64,000 nucleotides of DNA, taken from positions 97,041 through 161,040 of the forward strand of contig JAVBVS010000019.1 in assembly GCA_036677805.1 (NCBI GenBank), written 5' to 3'. Below, piece by piece: positions 1-8,670 of this stretch (position 1 is its first letter; every line of letters starts with the position of its first letter). Both the position numbers and the translations under genes were made by a program. The notes below the pieces were generated by a model. That model searched no databases, was not told where the DNA came from, and worked only from the letters and a program-made list of their open reading frames with translations. Source of the stretch: SIG78 sp036677805. Lineage in GTDB: Bacteria > Verrucomicrobiota > Lentisphaeria > Victivallales > Victivallaceae.

Positions 1-1
1 C

Positions 2-673
2 GGACAGAATATTTTCGGGCTCAACATCTCCGCGCTGCTGGCCGGGGCCGGCGTGGTCGGGCTGGCCATCGCGCTGGCGGCGCAGGACACGCTGGCCAAT
101 TTCTTCGGCTCGATCATGATTCTGGCCGACAAACCGTTCAACGTCGGCGACCGCGTCCGTTTCGGTGCGATCGACGGCACCGTCGAGAGCGTCGGGTTCC
201 GCAGCACCCGGATCCGGGCGCTTGACGGCAACATCTTTCAGGTGCCCAACCGGCAGCTCGTCGACGGCGTACTGGAAAATATCAGCCGCCGTCCCGACAT
301 CAAATATGCGTTCGATCTCGGGCTGGTTTATCAGACCACACCGGAACAGATGGAGCAGGCGCTGGCCATTTTGCGCGAACTTCTGGACCGTCATCCGGCG
401 TTCGACGCCCGAAAGCATCCGCCGCTGATCAACTTCACGGAATTCCGCGACTGGTCGCTCAACATCGCCGTGGTCGTCTGGTTCGACACGATCGATTTCG
501 CGCAGGCCCAGCAGTGGAAAACCCAAATCAACCTGGAAATTCTGCGCCGGTTCAACAACGCCGGATTGACCTTTGCCTACCCGACGGCGACTCATTTTCT
601 GACCACCGCCGGCGCCGCGCCGGTCGAAATCAAGGGCAGGGTCGCACTCAGGAGCAAAGATTCGGAACCATAA
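2..673 (+). CDS. MscS-family mechanosensitive channel, C-terminal part (cut by window edge)
   Basis: The reading frame is open from base 2 and has no start in the window, so the N-terminal membrane part lies upstream. The visible part begins with a glycine/alanine-rich segment (GLAIALAAQDTLANFFGS) like the pore-lining TM3 helix of MscS. It continues into the cytoplasmic beta domain (KPFNVGDRVRFGAIDGTVES, then FRSTRIRALDG) and an alpha/beta domain ending at TTAGAAPVEIKGR. The family forms heptameric inner-membrane channels that open under membrane tension and release solutes during osmotic downshock. It ends 34 bases before argG, so the two may be cotranscribed, although the functions are unrelated. 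Family assignment is secure; the pore type and ligand are not determinable. Confidence 0.88.
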   Translation, partial: GQNIFGLNISALLAGAGVVGLAIALAAQDTLANFFGSIMILADKPFNVGDRVRFGAIDGTVESVGFRSTRIRALDGNIFQVPNRQLVDGVLENISRRPDIKYAFDLGLVYQTTPEQMEQALAILRELLDRHPAFDARKHPPLINFTEFRDWSLNIAVVVWFDTIDFAQAQQWKTQINLEILRRFNNAGLTFAYPTATHFLTTAGAAPVEIKGRVALRSKDSEP

Positions 674-707
674 AACACACCTCTCATCCAACAAGGAGTT
701 TACTGTT

Positions 708-1904
708 ATGAAAGTCGTAGTCGCGTATTCCGGCGGTCTGGATACCTCGGTGATCGTGAAATGGGTCAAGGAAACATACCATGCCGAAGTGGTCTGCTTC
801 TGCGCCGACGTCGGCCAGGCCGAAGAGCTTTCCGGCGTGGAGCAGAAGGCGATCAACACCGGCGCGTCCAAGTGTTACGTCGAAGACCTCACCGAAGAAT
901 TCGCCCGCGACTTCATCTTCCCGATGATGCAGGCCAACGCCATCTATGAAGGCAACTATCTGCTCGGCACCTCGATCGCCCGGCCGCTGATCGGCAAGCG
1001 TCTGATCGAAATCGCGCGCGCCGAAAAAGCCGACGCCATCTGCCACGGCGCCACCGGCAAGGGCAACGATCAGGTGCGTTTCGAACTCACCGCCTATGCG
1101 TTCGAGCCCGATATCAAAATTATTTCCCCGTGGCGCGAATGGTCGTTCAAGGGTCGTATGGACCTGATCGAATATGCCCGGAAAAACAATATTCCGGTCT
1201 CGACGACGGCCAAGAAGCCCTACAGCATGGACCGCAATTTGCTGCACATCAGCTTCGAGGGCGGCATTCTCGAAGATCCGTGGAGCAGCTTCCCGGAAGA
1301 CATCGCGGTCATGACCCGGCCGCTGTCCGAAGCCGCGGACCAGCCCGAGACGCTGATCGTCTCCTTTGAGAAGGGCATTCCGGTCAAGGTCGACGGCGTG
1401 GCCTATTCTCCGGCCGACATCATGCGCAAGCTCAACGAAATCGGCAAGCGTCACGCCGTTGGTCGGGTCGACATCGTGGAAAACCGCTTCGTCGGGATGA
1501 AGTCGCGCGGCGTCTATGAAACTCCCGCCGGGACCATCCTCCATCTCGCTCACCGGGCGCTCGAAACCCTGACCATGGACCGCGAAGTCATGCATTTGCG
1601 CGACAGCCTGGTGCCGAAATATGCCGATATGGTCTACAATGGCTTCTGGTATGCGCCGGAGCGCGAAATGCTCCAGGCGGCGATCACCGAAAGCCAGAAG
1701 TTCGTAACCGGCGATGTGCGCGTGAAGCTCTTCAAGGGTGCCTGTCATGTCGACGGCCGCCGCTCGGAATACAGCCTTTACGACGATCATATCGCGAGCT
1801 TTGAAGACTCCGAAGCCTACAATCAGAAAGATGCGGCCGGGTTTATCAAGCTCAACGCCCTGCGGCTGCGCGTCCGCGCCAAGAGCAAGCAGCGCGTCTA
1901 TTGA
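708..1904 (+). CDS. argG: Argininosuccinate synthase
   Basis: 398 residues, the normal length for the family. It joins citrulline and aspartate using ATP to give argininosuccinate, the penultimate step of arginine synthesis in the cytoplasm. The N-terminal ATP-binding loop is visible as AYSGGLDTSV (residues 6-15), followed by LLGTSIARPLI and the ATGKGNDQVRFE region that binds citrulline and aspartate. The start ATG has a good AAGGAG site ten bases upstream. No argH or other arginine gene lies next to it here. It is followed by a strong GC hairpin at 1921-1957 and then an unrelated lipoprotein gene. Confidence 0.97.
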   Translation: MKVVVAYSGGLDTSVIVKWVKETYHAEVVCFCADVGQAEELSGVEQKAINTGASKCYVEDLTEEFARDFIFPMMQANAIYEGNYLLGTSIARPLIGKRLIEIARAEKADAICHGATGKGNDQVRFELTAYAFEPDIKIISPWREWSFKGRMDLIEYARKNNIPVSTTAKKPYSMDRNLLHISFEGGILEDPWSSFPEDIAVMTRPLSEAADQPETLIVSFEKGIPVKVDGVAYSPADIMRKLNEIGKRHAVGRVDIVENRFVGMKSRGVYETPAGTILHLAHRALETLTMDREVMHLRDSLVPKYADMVYNGFWYAPEREMLQAAITESQKFVTGDVRVKLFKGACHVDGRRSEYSLYDDHIASFEDSEAYNQKDAAGFIKLNALRLRVRAKSKQRVY

Positions 1905-1920
1905 TGGACGGTCTCGCTTT

Positions 1921-1957
1921 CGCGCCGCCGCGCCGGGGCAACGGATGCGGCGGCGCG
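1921..1957 (+). terminator. GC-rich hairpin after argG
   Basis: An 11-bp perfect stem (CGCGCCGCCGC with GCGGCGGCGCG) encloses a 15-base loop and starts 16 bases after the argG stop. There is no T-run after it, so it is not a classical intrinsic terminator. It may stabilise the 3' end or act with Rho. Confidence 0.4.
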
Positions 1958-2044
1958 ATGCGAAGAACGAAACGATTATTCACACTGCGGAGCGCCCGCC
2001 GGGCGACTCCGAACACGCGATCAACACGGCGGAGGGGAAGTGCC

Positions 2045-2515
2045 ATGAAAAACCGGATTTTGAAAATGCTGGCTCCGGGATTGGTTTTGTGCTGTATGGC
2101 CGGATGTCTGGCGACCGGATATCGCGGCGAGAGCTTTCCGGCCACCGCCGAGGTTGCGGTGCTGCCACGCGCGGAAAAACCGCCGGAAGGTTATGTGCTG
2201 ATAGGCCGCGGCTGGGTTTCCGGGGACGCCTCCGGCACGACCCGGCGCGAACTTGAAGAGCGCATGGTCAAGCTGGCCGAAAAGCATGGCGCTGAGGCGA
2301 TGGTGGTCATGGGCATGGTGCTGGTGCCGTCGGGACGTGAAGTCAACGACGCCTCCGGCGACATCGCCGAGGCGGGCAGCGATTTCGACGAATACCACAC
2401 TCAGGTGAGCTTCAATCAGGATGTCGGCGACAGCGGCGCGATCAACAGCTCCACCCGCTTTGTGCGCAAACTGTATGCGGATTTCTTCCGCAAGGAAACG
2501 CCCGCCAAGCCGTGA
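2045..2515 (+). CDS. Predicted lipoprotein of unknown function
   Basis: 156 residues if started at the ATG at 2045, which has a GGAGGGGAAG ribosome site just upstream. A longer upstream frame exists, but its added residues are arginine-rich and look non-coding. The N-terminus has a short basic segment, a hydrophobic stretch (MLAPGLVLCCMAGC) and a lipobox-like MAGC, so signal peptidase II processing and membrane anchoring are likely. The mature part contains an alpha/beta-looking segment (ELEERMVKLAEKHGAEAMVVMGMVLVP) that may resemble small heavy-metal-binding-like or YbjQ-type folds, but I do not recognise a family. Its TGA stop overlaps the GTG start of the amidohydrolase, so the two are translationally coupled. 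Confidence 0.75.
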   Translation: MKNRILKMLAPGLVLCCMAGCLATGYRGESFPATAEVAVLPRAEKPPEGYVLIGRGWVSGDASGTTRRELEERMVKLAEKHGAEAMVVMGMVLVPSGREVNDASGDIAEAGSDFDEYHTQVSFNQDVGDSGAINSSTRFVRKLYADFFRKETPAKP

Positions 2516-3300
2516 TCATCGATTTCCATACTCACTTTTACCCCGAGAAGATCGTGGGCAAGGCCCTGGCCGCAGCCAGGGAAAAGGCGCATATCGCGCC
2601 GTTTGCCTCGGGAACGCGCGCCGGTTTGATCGCGTCGATGCAAGACGCGGGCATTGATCTCGCGGTGGCGCTGCCGCTGGTCAACATTCCGGGCAACGGC
2701 CCGGGGCTGATCCGCTGGGCCGAACTCAACCACCGGCCGCCGGTGATCATGCTTGGCTCGGTTCATCCGCGCGATCCGGAATTCATGGCGACGCTGGACG
2801 CGGCGGGGCGCGCCGGATTCGCCGGGATCAAAGTCCATCCCGAATACCAGAACTTCAGTTTCGACGAACCGGAACTCGATCCGGTCTGGCGCAAAATTGC
2901 CGCAATGGGGCTCTTTCTCCTGACCCATGCCGGTGCGGACAGCGGCTTTCCCCCGCCGTGGCACAGCGATCCGGCGAGCCTGCGGCGGCTTCATGAGCGT
3001 CATCCTGGGCTGACGCTGGTGCTGGCCCACGGCGGTTCGTGGAACATGTGGGATCAGGTGGAGGCGCAGCTGCTCGGCCTGCCGGTTTATTTCGATCTGG
3101 CCTTCGTGACCGAAATCCTGCCTCCGGAACGGGTGACGCGGCTGATCCGCGGCCACGGCGTCGAACGCTGTCTGTTCGGCTCCGACAGTCCGTGGTGCGA
3201 TCAGCGCCGCGCGGTTGAAAACATCCGGCGGCTGAAGCTCGGCGCGCTGGAGCAGGAGGCGGTGTTCTCCGGCAACGCGGCCCGGCTGCTGAAGCTGTGA
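2512..3300 (+). CDS. Amidohydrolase-family (amidohydrolase 2/TatD-like) metal-dependent hydrolase
   Basis: 262 residues starting at GTG in the overlap GTGA with the upstream lipoprotein. The metal-binding HxH motif is at the N-terminus (IIDFHTHFYPE). Later come a His in GIKVHPEYQ, a His in LVLAHGGSW and an Asp in LFGSDSPWCD, in the order expected for a TIM-barrel amidohydrolase. The family includes decarboxylases, TatD-type nucleases and lactonases, and the substrate cannot be told from sequence. There is no signal peptide, so it is cytoplasmic. Coupling with a lipoprotein is unusual and gives no functional clue. It converges on the gene at 3331-4242, with a palindromic hairpin between. Confidence 0.85.
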   Translation: MIIDFHTHFYPEKIVGKALAAAREKAHIAPFASGTRAGLIASMQDAGIDLAVALPLVNIPGNGPGLIRWAELNHRPPVIMLGSVHPRDPEFMATLDAAGRAGFAGIKVHPEYQNFSFDEPELDPVWRKIAAMGLFLLTHAGADSGFPPPWHSDPASLRRLHERHPGLTLVLAHGGSWNMWDQVEAQLLGLPVYFDLAFVTEILPPERVTRLIRGHGVERCLFGSDSPWCDQRRAVENIRRLKLGALEQEAVFSGNAARLLKL

Positions 3301-3309
3301 CCGCGAAGG

Positions 3310-3327
3310 CTCCGGCGCGCGCCGGAG
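3310..3327. terminator. Perfect palindromic hairpin between convergent genes
   Basis: CTCCGGCGCGCGCCGGAG is a perfect 18-base palindrome in the 30-base gap between two convergent stops. It resembles the stem of the clear terminator at 32531-32569 but lacks a T-run on either strand. It is probably a bidirectional terminator or 3' stabiliser. Confidence 0.45.
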
Positions 3328-3330
3328 TCC

Positions 3331-4242
3331 TCAATCCCGGGTTTTGAGGTATTCGCGGTAACGGCGATAGAGCATTCCGGCCGAGGGATACATGCTGTCC
3401 GGACTCATGAAGTGGGGCAGCTCGAAACTGATGATCTTGCTCACGTATTGCTGCGCCAGTTCCAGCTTGAAGCGCAATTTGGCCCACTCGATCGGCGGAA
3501 ACTTCCACGGCATGTCCCGGTCGAAGGTTTCCAGATTGCTCCAGAATTGCGCGCCGTATTGCGCCATGACCTCGGCGGTCGCGGCGAAAAACGGTTCGAG
3601 ATTGCGGAACGACACATGACCGTCCATCGGCGCATACGCGTCGATCAGTCCTTCCATCTCTTCAAGAATGATTTCGAAATGCTGCCGGTGGATTTCCGGG
3701 GTGAGCGGAAATTCGCGCGCCCATTTGTCTCCGGCGTAGCGCGGCGAAGCCATGATCGGGCGCACCTGGTCGATCTTGCGGATTTCACGGCACAGCGGTT
3801 TCCAGATCCGGGTCTGGTGGTGCTCCATCGACCCTTCATGGCTCATGTACCAGCCGTGAAACGCCGGATGGCCGCCATAGCGTTCGATCAGTTCGTGGAT
3901 CAGCTCAAGATTGACCGCGACTTCGCTTCGCCAGTCGTTGCGAACCCAGTGGCGGTAGGTGTCGAACAGTCCCATGTAGATGCGGACGCCGTACTTCTGC
4001 CCGAGGTCGAGAAACATCCGGACCTGATCGATGTCGTTATAGAGCGTGGTTTTCATCACCGCGCTGCGGTACATGGCGCTGTCGTTCCAGCCGACCCGGA
4101 TGATGTAAGCCTCGTCGACGCCGTCGTGCTGATAACGGGCGAATTCGCGTTCCCAGGTGTCGGCCATCCAGTTGTTCGACGGGATGTCGCAGGCGATGCC
4201 GTCGAGGAACGTGCCGGAAATCGGCAGAAAGGGTTTGTTCAT
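3331..4242 (-). CDS. DUF4434-like TIM-barrel protein, putative glycosidase-related
   Basis: 303 residues without a signal peptide. The sequence opens with ISGTFLDGIACDIPSNNW and contains GYVRI-type barrel strands (YGVRIYMGLFDTYRHW) and an acidic WYMSHEG segment. The SNLETFDRD and KIISFELPHFM segments near the end resemble the DUF4434 family of glycoside-hydrolase-like barrels. Which acids are catalytic cannot be assigned, though E in YMSHEG and E in SNLETF are candidates. It is the last gene of the LacI-controlled minus-strand locus, 17 bases after the CBM9/barrel gene. Being cytoplasmic, it would act on imported oligosaccharides or intermediates. Function is inference from fold and neighbours. 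Confidence 0.7.
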   Translation of the reverse strand: MNKPFLPISGTFLDGIACDIPSNNWMADTWEREFARYQHDGVDEAYIIRVGWNDSAMYRSAVMKTTLYNDIDQVRMFLDLGQKYGVRIYMGLFDTYRHWVRNDWRSEVAVNLELIHELIERYGGHPAFHGWYMSHEGSMEHHQTRIWKPLCREIRKIDQVRPIMASPRYAGDKWAREFPLTPEIHRQHFEIILEEMEGLIDAYAPMDGHVSFRNLEPFFAATAEVMAQYGAQFWSNLETFDRDMPWKFPPIEWAKLRFKLELAQQYVSKIISFELPHFMSPDSMYPSAGMLYRRYREYLKTRD

Positions 4243-4259
4243 GGTGAAAATCGGATCCT

Positions 4260-7079
4260 TTATTTGGTGGTGAAGACGGCGATGCCGTCGGGTTCGATCA
4301 TTCCGGAAACGGTTTTTTCCGTTGTGCGTTTCCCGGTCCCGACATCCAGCAGGCCGCGGGCCGCCGGTTGTTTCAGGCTGAAGTTGAAGGCGCGCGGCGA
4401 ACCGGTCGGATTGAAGAGCGCGATCAGCAGATCGCCCGTCGCATCGCGCAGCACTTCATAATCGGCGCGGTCGAACCCGCGCAGCTCCAGCAATTCCGCC
4501 GGCCGGTCGCCCCGAAGGAAGAACTCCTCGTAATCGGCCATGATCGCGCTGACCGCGGCCACGGCGTCGAAGGTCCGGCCGTCAAGGGTCGGATATTCAT
4601 AAATCAGGATGCCTTTGGTCGCATCGCAGGCCCGGCGCATCAAAACGGCTTTTGAGGCGTATTTCGGCGCCATGCGCTCCTCGACCCGATAGGGATAAAC
4701 CAGTTCGCCGAGCATCAGCGGCGTCGCGCCGAGCGCCTGGCGGGTTGCGTCCAGTTCGGCCGGCGTGCGTCCGTAACCGCAGGCGGCAATGTCGACCTTG
4801 TCGGCCAAGAGCGCCCAATCGACGCCGTAGTAATGCTTGCTCTCTTCGCTCTGATAAGCCGAATAGATCGAATAATCGACGCCGGGCAGTTCGGCATGGA
4901 TCGCGTCGCGGAAGAGTTTCGACATCGCGGCCATCCGTGCGTTCATGTAGGCGGTCCATTCCTTGTAATACTTATTTTTGATGATTTCCGGCGTCGGGGC
5001 TTCGGCAAGGCCGGCGAATTTCCGGAAGTCCTCCAGACAGCGCGGACAGAAGCAGGCCAGATAGCTTTCGAGTACGCGCGATTCGTAATCCCAGTGGATG
5101 TTGTCCGGCCTGTGCCATTTTTCATGCCAGGCTTTGAGCCCGGCGCGGAAGAATTCGGCGAAAGCCGGATCGGCGACCATCGCGGTGCTGCAGGCGTAGT
5201 CGTCGGAATACGCGAGGAACGGGTTGACCCGCTTCTGGTCCGGATGTTGTTTCAGGTATTCGGCGCATGGGAAATTCCAGTTCTGGAAGCTGATCAGCGC
5301 AAAGTGGCGGATGCCCGGAACGCGGTGGCTCAAGCCGCCGCATTCATTGATCCCGGCGGCTTTGAAAAGGTCGCCGTAGCAGGCGTACAACGTTTTGTCG
5401 TCGAGGCTCGAAAGCCAGCCGGTCCACAGCTCGATCAGCAGTTTTTTCGGCGGTTTGCCCCGGAGCGGCGGATAAAGCTTGACCGCGACCGGATTGGGCA
5501 GCTCCCGCAGGTGGTTGGCGGGACTTTCCATGCCGTAATAGAATTGCGTCGTTTTCGCCGCCGGTTGTTCCGGCGCCTTGAGCAGAACTGCAATCCACTG
5601 ATGCTGGGCGAGTTTGTCATTGAAGGGCACCTTCTTATCGATGCGGACGGCGTAACGGGTGTAGGATTCGCCGCCGTGACGCACTTCGCCGATTTTTTCG
5701 CAGCGCAGCGGCCAGAGTTTGTAATAGCCCGAGGCGCCGACGATTTCAAACCCGGCGGGCACGTCGAAATTCATCGTGTAATCGTCCAGTTCGAAGCCTT
5801 TTACGCCGCGCGGCGCAAACAGAATCTGCTGCACGTTTCCGGCATTGACCGCCACGCCGTCATGGTGCCAGTTCGGCCAGATCACCGAGTCGCCGAGGAG
5901 CAGCCGGAGCGTTTCGCCGGATGCCAGCGGTATGAAATCCGAACCGACGGTGACGCCTTCGCCCGCGGCGACCGGCCCGGCCGCCGCGATCGTATTAAGA
6001 CCGCTCGCCAGCAGCGCGGCGCCGGCGCAGGGCTGTCCGTTGACCGTGACTTTCGCCTGCTTGAAATTATGATGGAGCGCGTTGGCGCTGACCCGGAAGC
6101 GGTAGCGCGGCGAGCGGATGAATTCAGTCAGGCTCGCCGGGTTTTCGGCGCTCCAGCGGAAGGTGAATTCCCCATTGGCCCGAAGTTCCGTCGGGAGCGT
6201 GAGCGTGGCGGCGGCTTTGTCTCCGACCACCCGGAATTTTTCCGGCTTGGCGGAGTCGAATTGCACCGTCGCATTCAGTCCGACCGCCTCCCGGACATCT
6301 CCGGCGTTGACGGTGAACGGCCATGGATTGGCGCCCGGGGTCAACGCCGGAAATGCGCCGGGGACAATCCCCGGCACGGATTTCACGAACTTGACCTTGC
6401 CGAGGCTGTCGGCATGATGAAAGCCGTCGGTTACGATTTGAAACGCGCTGGACTCCCCGGCGCTTTTTTCGATGCGGCCGACCAGGAACCGCCAGTCGTC
6501 GCCGGAAATCGGCGCGCCGCCCAGCACGCTCCACGGAATCGCCATTTCTACCGTCCAATGCGCCTCTTTGCCGCGGTCGAGCTGGCCGACGGCGACTTTG
6601 ACGCCGCTGTTCCACTCCGGCCGGCGGCTGGCCCAGAGGTTGGCGGCGTCGCCCGCGCAGTCCAGCACCGCGCCGTTGGCATTGATGGCGAAATCATAGC
6701 TTTTCGCGCCGCGTTGCAGAATTACAATCACGCAATCGTCATCGAAGGTTTTCGGATCATCGTTTGCGGTAACCGCGGTTTTGAACTCATGGCGGCGATT
6801 TTCCAGCGGATCGAGCGCGCGTTCGAAACAGCGGAACGCGACATAAAGACAAGCGTCGTCCCAGAGCATCCGCGTTTCGGTCTGCTCGATGGCGAAGCGG
6901 CCTTGCCGTTGCAGCAGGAACGGCGTCAGCGCCACGCTATTTTGCCAGGCGGCTTCGTCGAGGTTGCCGTCGATCGCAATCGGCGTCGAAGCGCGCCCGA
7001 CGGCGACCATGCCGTTGTCGGCGGCGGAGAGGATAACGGCGGCCAGCAGCATGGCAGCCGGAAACAGATACTTTTTCAT
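4260..7079 (-). CDS. Large secreted protein: CBM9-like domain plus glycosidase-like TIM barrel
   Basis: 939 residues with a signal peptide (MKKYLFPAAMLLAAVILSAA). Residues about 25-235 resemble a family-9 carbohydrate-binding domain (IAIDGNLDEAAWQNS, LYVAFRC, WTVEMAIPWSVLG). A beta-rich middle follows. From about residue 560 there is a barrel-like region with NIHWDYESRVLESY, a Cys cluster CFCPRCLEDF, MLGELVYPYR and a beta-sandwich tail. The CxCPxC cluster suggests a structural metal site. The arrangement is typical of Lentisphaerota and Planctomycetes hydrolase-like proteins whose substrates are unknown. It lies in the LacI locus between a smaller secreted protein and the DUF4434-like gene. 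Secretion and carbohydrate binding are well supported; the reaction is not. Confidence 0.75.
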   Translation of the reverse strand: MKKYLFPAAMLLAAVILSAADNGMVAVGRASTPIAIDGNLDEAAWQNSVALTPFLLQRQGRFAIEQTETRMLWDDACLYVAFRCFERALDPLENRRHEFKTAVTANDDPKTFDDDCVIVILQRGAKSYDFAINANGAVLDCAGDAANLWASRRPEWNSGVKVAVGQLDRGKEAHWTVEMAIPWSVLGGAPISGDDWRFLVGRIEKSAGESSAFQIVTDGFHHADSLGKVKFVKSVPGIVPGAFPALTPGANPWPFTVNAGDVREAVGLNATVQFDSAKPEKFRVVGDKAAATLTLPTELRANGEFTFRWSAENPASLTEFIRSPRYRFRVSANALHHNFKQAKVTVNGQPCAGAALLASGLNTIAAAGPVAAGEGVTVGSDFIPLASGETLRLLLGDSVIWPNWHHDGVAVNAGNVQQILFAPRGVKGFELDDYTMNFDVPAGFEIVGASGYYKLWPLRCEKIGEVRHGGESYTRYAVRIDKKVPFNDKLAQHQWIAVLLKAPEQPAAKTTQFYYGMESPANHLRELPNPVAVKLYPPLRGKPPKKLLIELWTGWLSSLDDKTLYACYGDLFKAAGINECGGLSHRVPGIRHFALISFQNWNFPCAEYLKQHPDQKRVNPFLAYSDDYACSTAMVADPAFAEFFRAGLKAWHEKWHRPDNIHWDYESRVLESYLACFCPRCLEDFRKFAGLAEAPTPEIIKNKYYKEWTAYMNARMAAMSKLFRDAIHAELPGVDYSIYSAYQSEESKHYYGVDWALLADKVDIAACGYGRTPAELDATRQALGATPLMLGELVYPYRVEERMAPKYASKAVLMRRACDATKGILIYEYPTLDGRTFDAVAAVSAIMADYEEFFLRGDRPAELLELRGFDRADYEVLRDATGDLLIALFNPTGSPRAFNFSLKQPAARGLLDVGTGKRTTEKTVSGMIEPDGIAVFTTK

Positions 7080-7085
7080 GATCGG

Positions 7086-7940
7086 TTATTCCGCATTGGT
7101 TAAAGCCGCTTCCGGCAAATTGCCGTCCGTGGACAAAACGACCTGGTCGACCCAGATCTGGGTGTCGGCATCACCGCCGAAGTTGAGGAAGAAATCCGGA
7201 TAAATTGCGGCCGCCCCGACCGGGCCGATTTTAACCCATTGCCAGGCGTTGGGCGCGCCTTCCAGTTTGCCGCTGGCGGCGCGTTGGCTTTCGCACAACA
7301 GATTGATGTCGACCGGGCGGTCGCTGTCCTTCACGGCATGGACATAATAATAAAGTTCTTTGGCATTGGCCGGGACCGGCAGCTTCATCACATTGTACCA
7401 GCGTTTGCCCCACGCGGCCTTGCCGTCGAGGGCGCCGGGTTTGTCCTGAAGTTTGCCGTTGGTGCCGGGAAATTCGGCGGGCAGAAAACGCTTGGCGGGA
7501 ATGTCGGCGGCGGTCAATTCGGGAATGTCCTGCGCCGTAATTTTGATCTCTTTAACCTCAAAAACCGTGGCATTTTCAGTCAGGGAAAAAATGGAGCAGG
7601 AAAATGCCGGCTTCAGCTCGAAGTAACTGACCGCAATTTCCTGAAATTCGCCGGTCAGAATCAGTGCGGCGCCGTAAGCCCAGCCGGAACTGCCGCTGAT
7701 GCCGCACGAGACCTTGCCTTCGCCTCTGACCAGGGCGCTGATGGTGTAGCGTCTGCCCTCGACGCCCTTGACGGTGCCAGTAAATCCGCCCAGCTTGCCG
7801 GGGGATTTGACGGTGATAACGCCTTGATTTTGGGTGATGACGGCATTGCCCGATGCGGTCCAGGCGGCGGGCAGCGCCGGTTCGGCGGGCAGCAACATGG
7901 TTCCGGCGGCCGCGGCAACGGCCAGCAGTGATTTCAACAT
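7086..7940 (-). CDS. Secreted protein with carbohydrate-binding-like beta-sandwich
   Basis: 284 residues beginning with a clear signal peptide (MLKSLLAVAAAAGTMLLP, then AEPALPAAW). The AAAGG-type ribosome site (AAAGGATAAGATC before ATG) fixes the start. The sequence has two beta-rich halves: residues 25-130 (GGFTGTVKGVEGRRYTISAL) and 165-280 (WYNVMKLPVPANAKELYYYV, WVDQVVLS). They resemble galactose-binding-like or CBM domains of the kind placed beside glycosidases. No catalytic motif is visible. It lies between the pseudopilin gene and the CBM9/barrel gene. It may bind the polysaccharide at the cell surface; that is inference. Confidence 0.65.
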   Translation of the reverse strand: MLKSLLAVAAAAGTMLLPAEPALPAAWTASGNAVITQNQGVITVKSPGKLGGFTGTVKGVEGRRYTISALVRGEGKVSCGISGSSGWAYGAALILTGEFQEIAVSYFELKPAFSCSIFSLTENATVFEVKEIKITAQDIPELTAADIPAKRFLPAEFPGTNGKLQDKPGALDGKAAWGKRWYNVMKLPVPANAKELYYYVHAVKDSDRPVDINLLCESQRAASGKLEGAPNAWQWVKIGPVGAAAIYPDFFLNFGGDADTQIWVDQVVLSTDGNLPEAALTNAE

Positions 7941-7955
7941 GATCTTATCCTTTGA

Positions 7956-8624
7956 TTAATTTTTGGTGACATAGAAAAAATCGTCTTTGACGCCGTCTTT
8001 GCCGAACGCCTCGACGTGACCGTCGGAAAAAGCGATATTGGCGAGCTTGCCGTGACCGAACCAGATGCCTTCGCCGACCGTACCGCTGCCGTCCCATTTG
8101 GTACACCACTTGTAATTGGTGGGCCCGAGATCGGACCCCGAGAGGTTGGCATCGGCGAAAATCAGCAGTTGATCGGGCAAATCGGCCGCGGTGCGGGGAC
8201 GGGAGCCGTAAGCGCCCGGAGTGGCGTGATCGTTGGGCATGACGTTGAAGCCGTAGTCGGACCATTTGGCGTTGGCGCGCCCGGCGTCATTGCTGGGGCA
8301 ATCCATCGGCCCGCCGGGCTGAACCGCACTGGTGACGCCGCTTTTAATCCAGAGGTTGTCGAGGTAGGGCGCAAACGGATGATCGGCGGCGATGCACCAA
8401 TAGGAGGAGCCGCGCGTGGCCGGAAAGTAAAAATCCTTGTTGTCGTCGGCGTAAAAATTGGCTTGAAGCGCCAGGCTTTTGAGCTTGCCGGTACAAACCG
8501 TGGCCCGCGCCCGCTCCCGCGATGCCGACAGGGCCGGCAGCAGCATGGCGGCGAGGATGGCAATGATTGCAATTACCACCAGAAGCTCAATCAATGTGAA
8601 TCGTTTCCCCATTTTCCCGAACAT
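7956..8624 (-). CDS. H-X9-DG pseudopilin (prepilin-type N-terminal methylation domain)
   Basis: 222 residues from the ATG at 8624, which has a near-perfect AGGAGG site seven bases upstream; a longer frame upstream overlaps the oxidoreductase and is rejected. The N-terminus is a class III signal: GKR then FTLIELLVVIAIIAILAAML, with Glu at +5 but Arg, not Gly, before the Phe. The C-terminus has H-GKLANIAFS-DG (H-X9-DG), the mark of the DUF1559 group common in Planctomycetes and Lentisphaerae. The segment between is a globular head with four Cys. The role of these proteins is unknown. Here it sits between an FAD oxidoreductase and secreted carbohydrate-binding proteins. Confidence 0.88.
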   Translation of the reverse strand: MFGKMGKRFTLIELLVVIAIIAILAAMLLPALSASRERARATVCTGKLKSLALQANFYADDNKDFYFPATRGSSYWCIAADHPFAPYLDNLWIKSGVTSAVQPGGPMDCPSNDAGRANAKWSDYGFNVMPNDHATPGAYGSRPRTAADLPDQLLIFADANLSGSDLGPTNYKWCTKWDGSGTVGEGIWFGHGKLANIAFSDGHVEAFGKDGVKDDFFYVTKN

Positions 8625-8670
8625 TTTACTCCTCCTTTTTGATGGCTGTGACAAGCCGGGTATGAATGGT

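Noticed and set aside
4833..7103. 756-residue open frame on the plus strand, antisense to the CBM9/barrel gene
   Set aside because: The opposite strand has a signal peptide, CBM9-like motifs and a Cys cluster; this frame has none.
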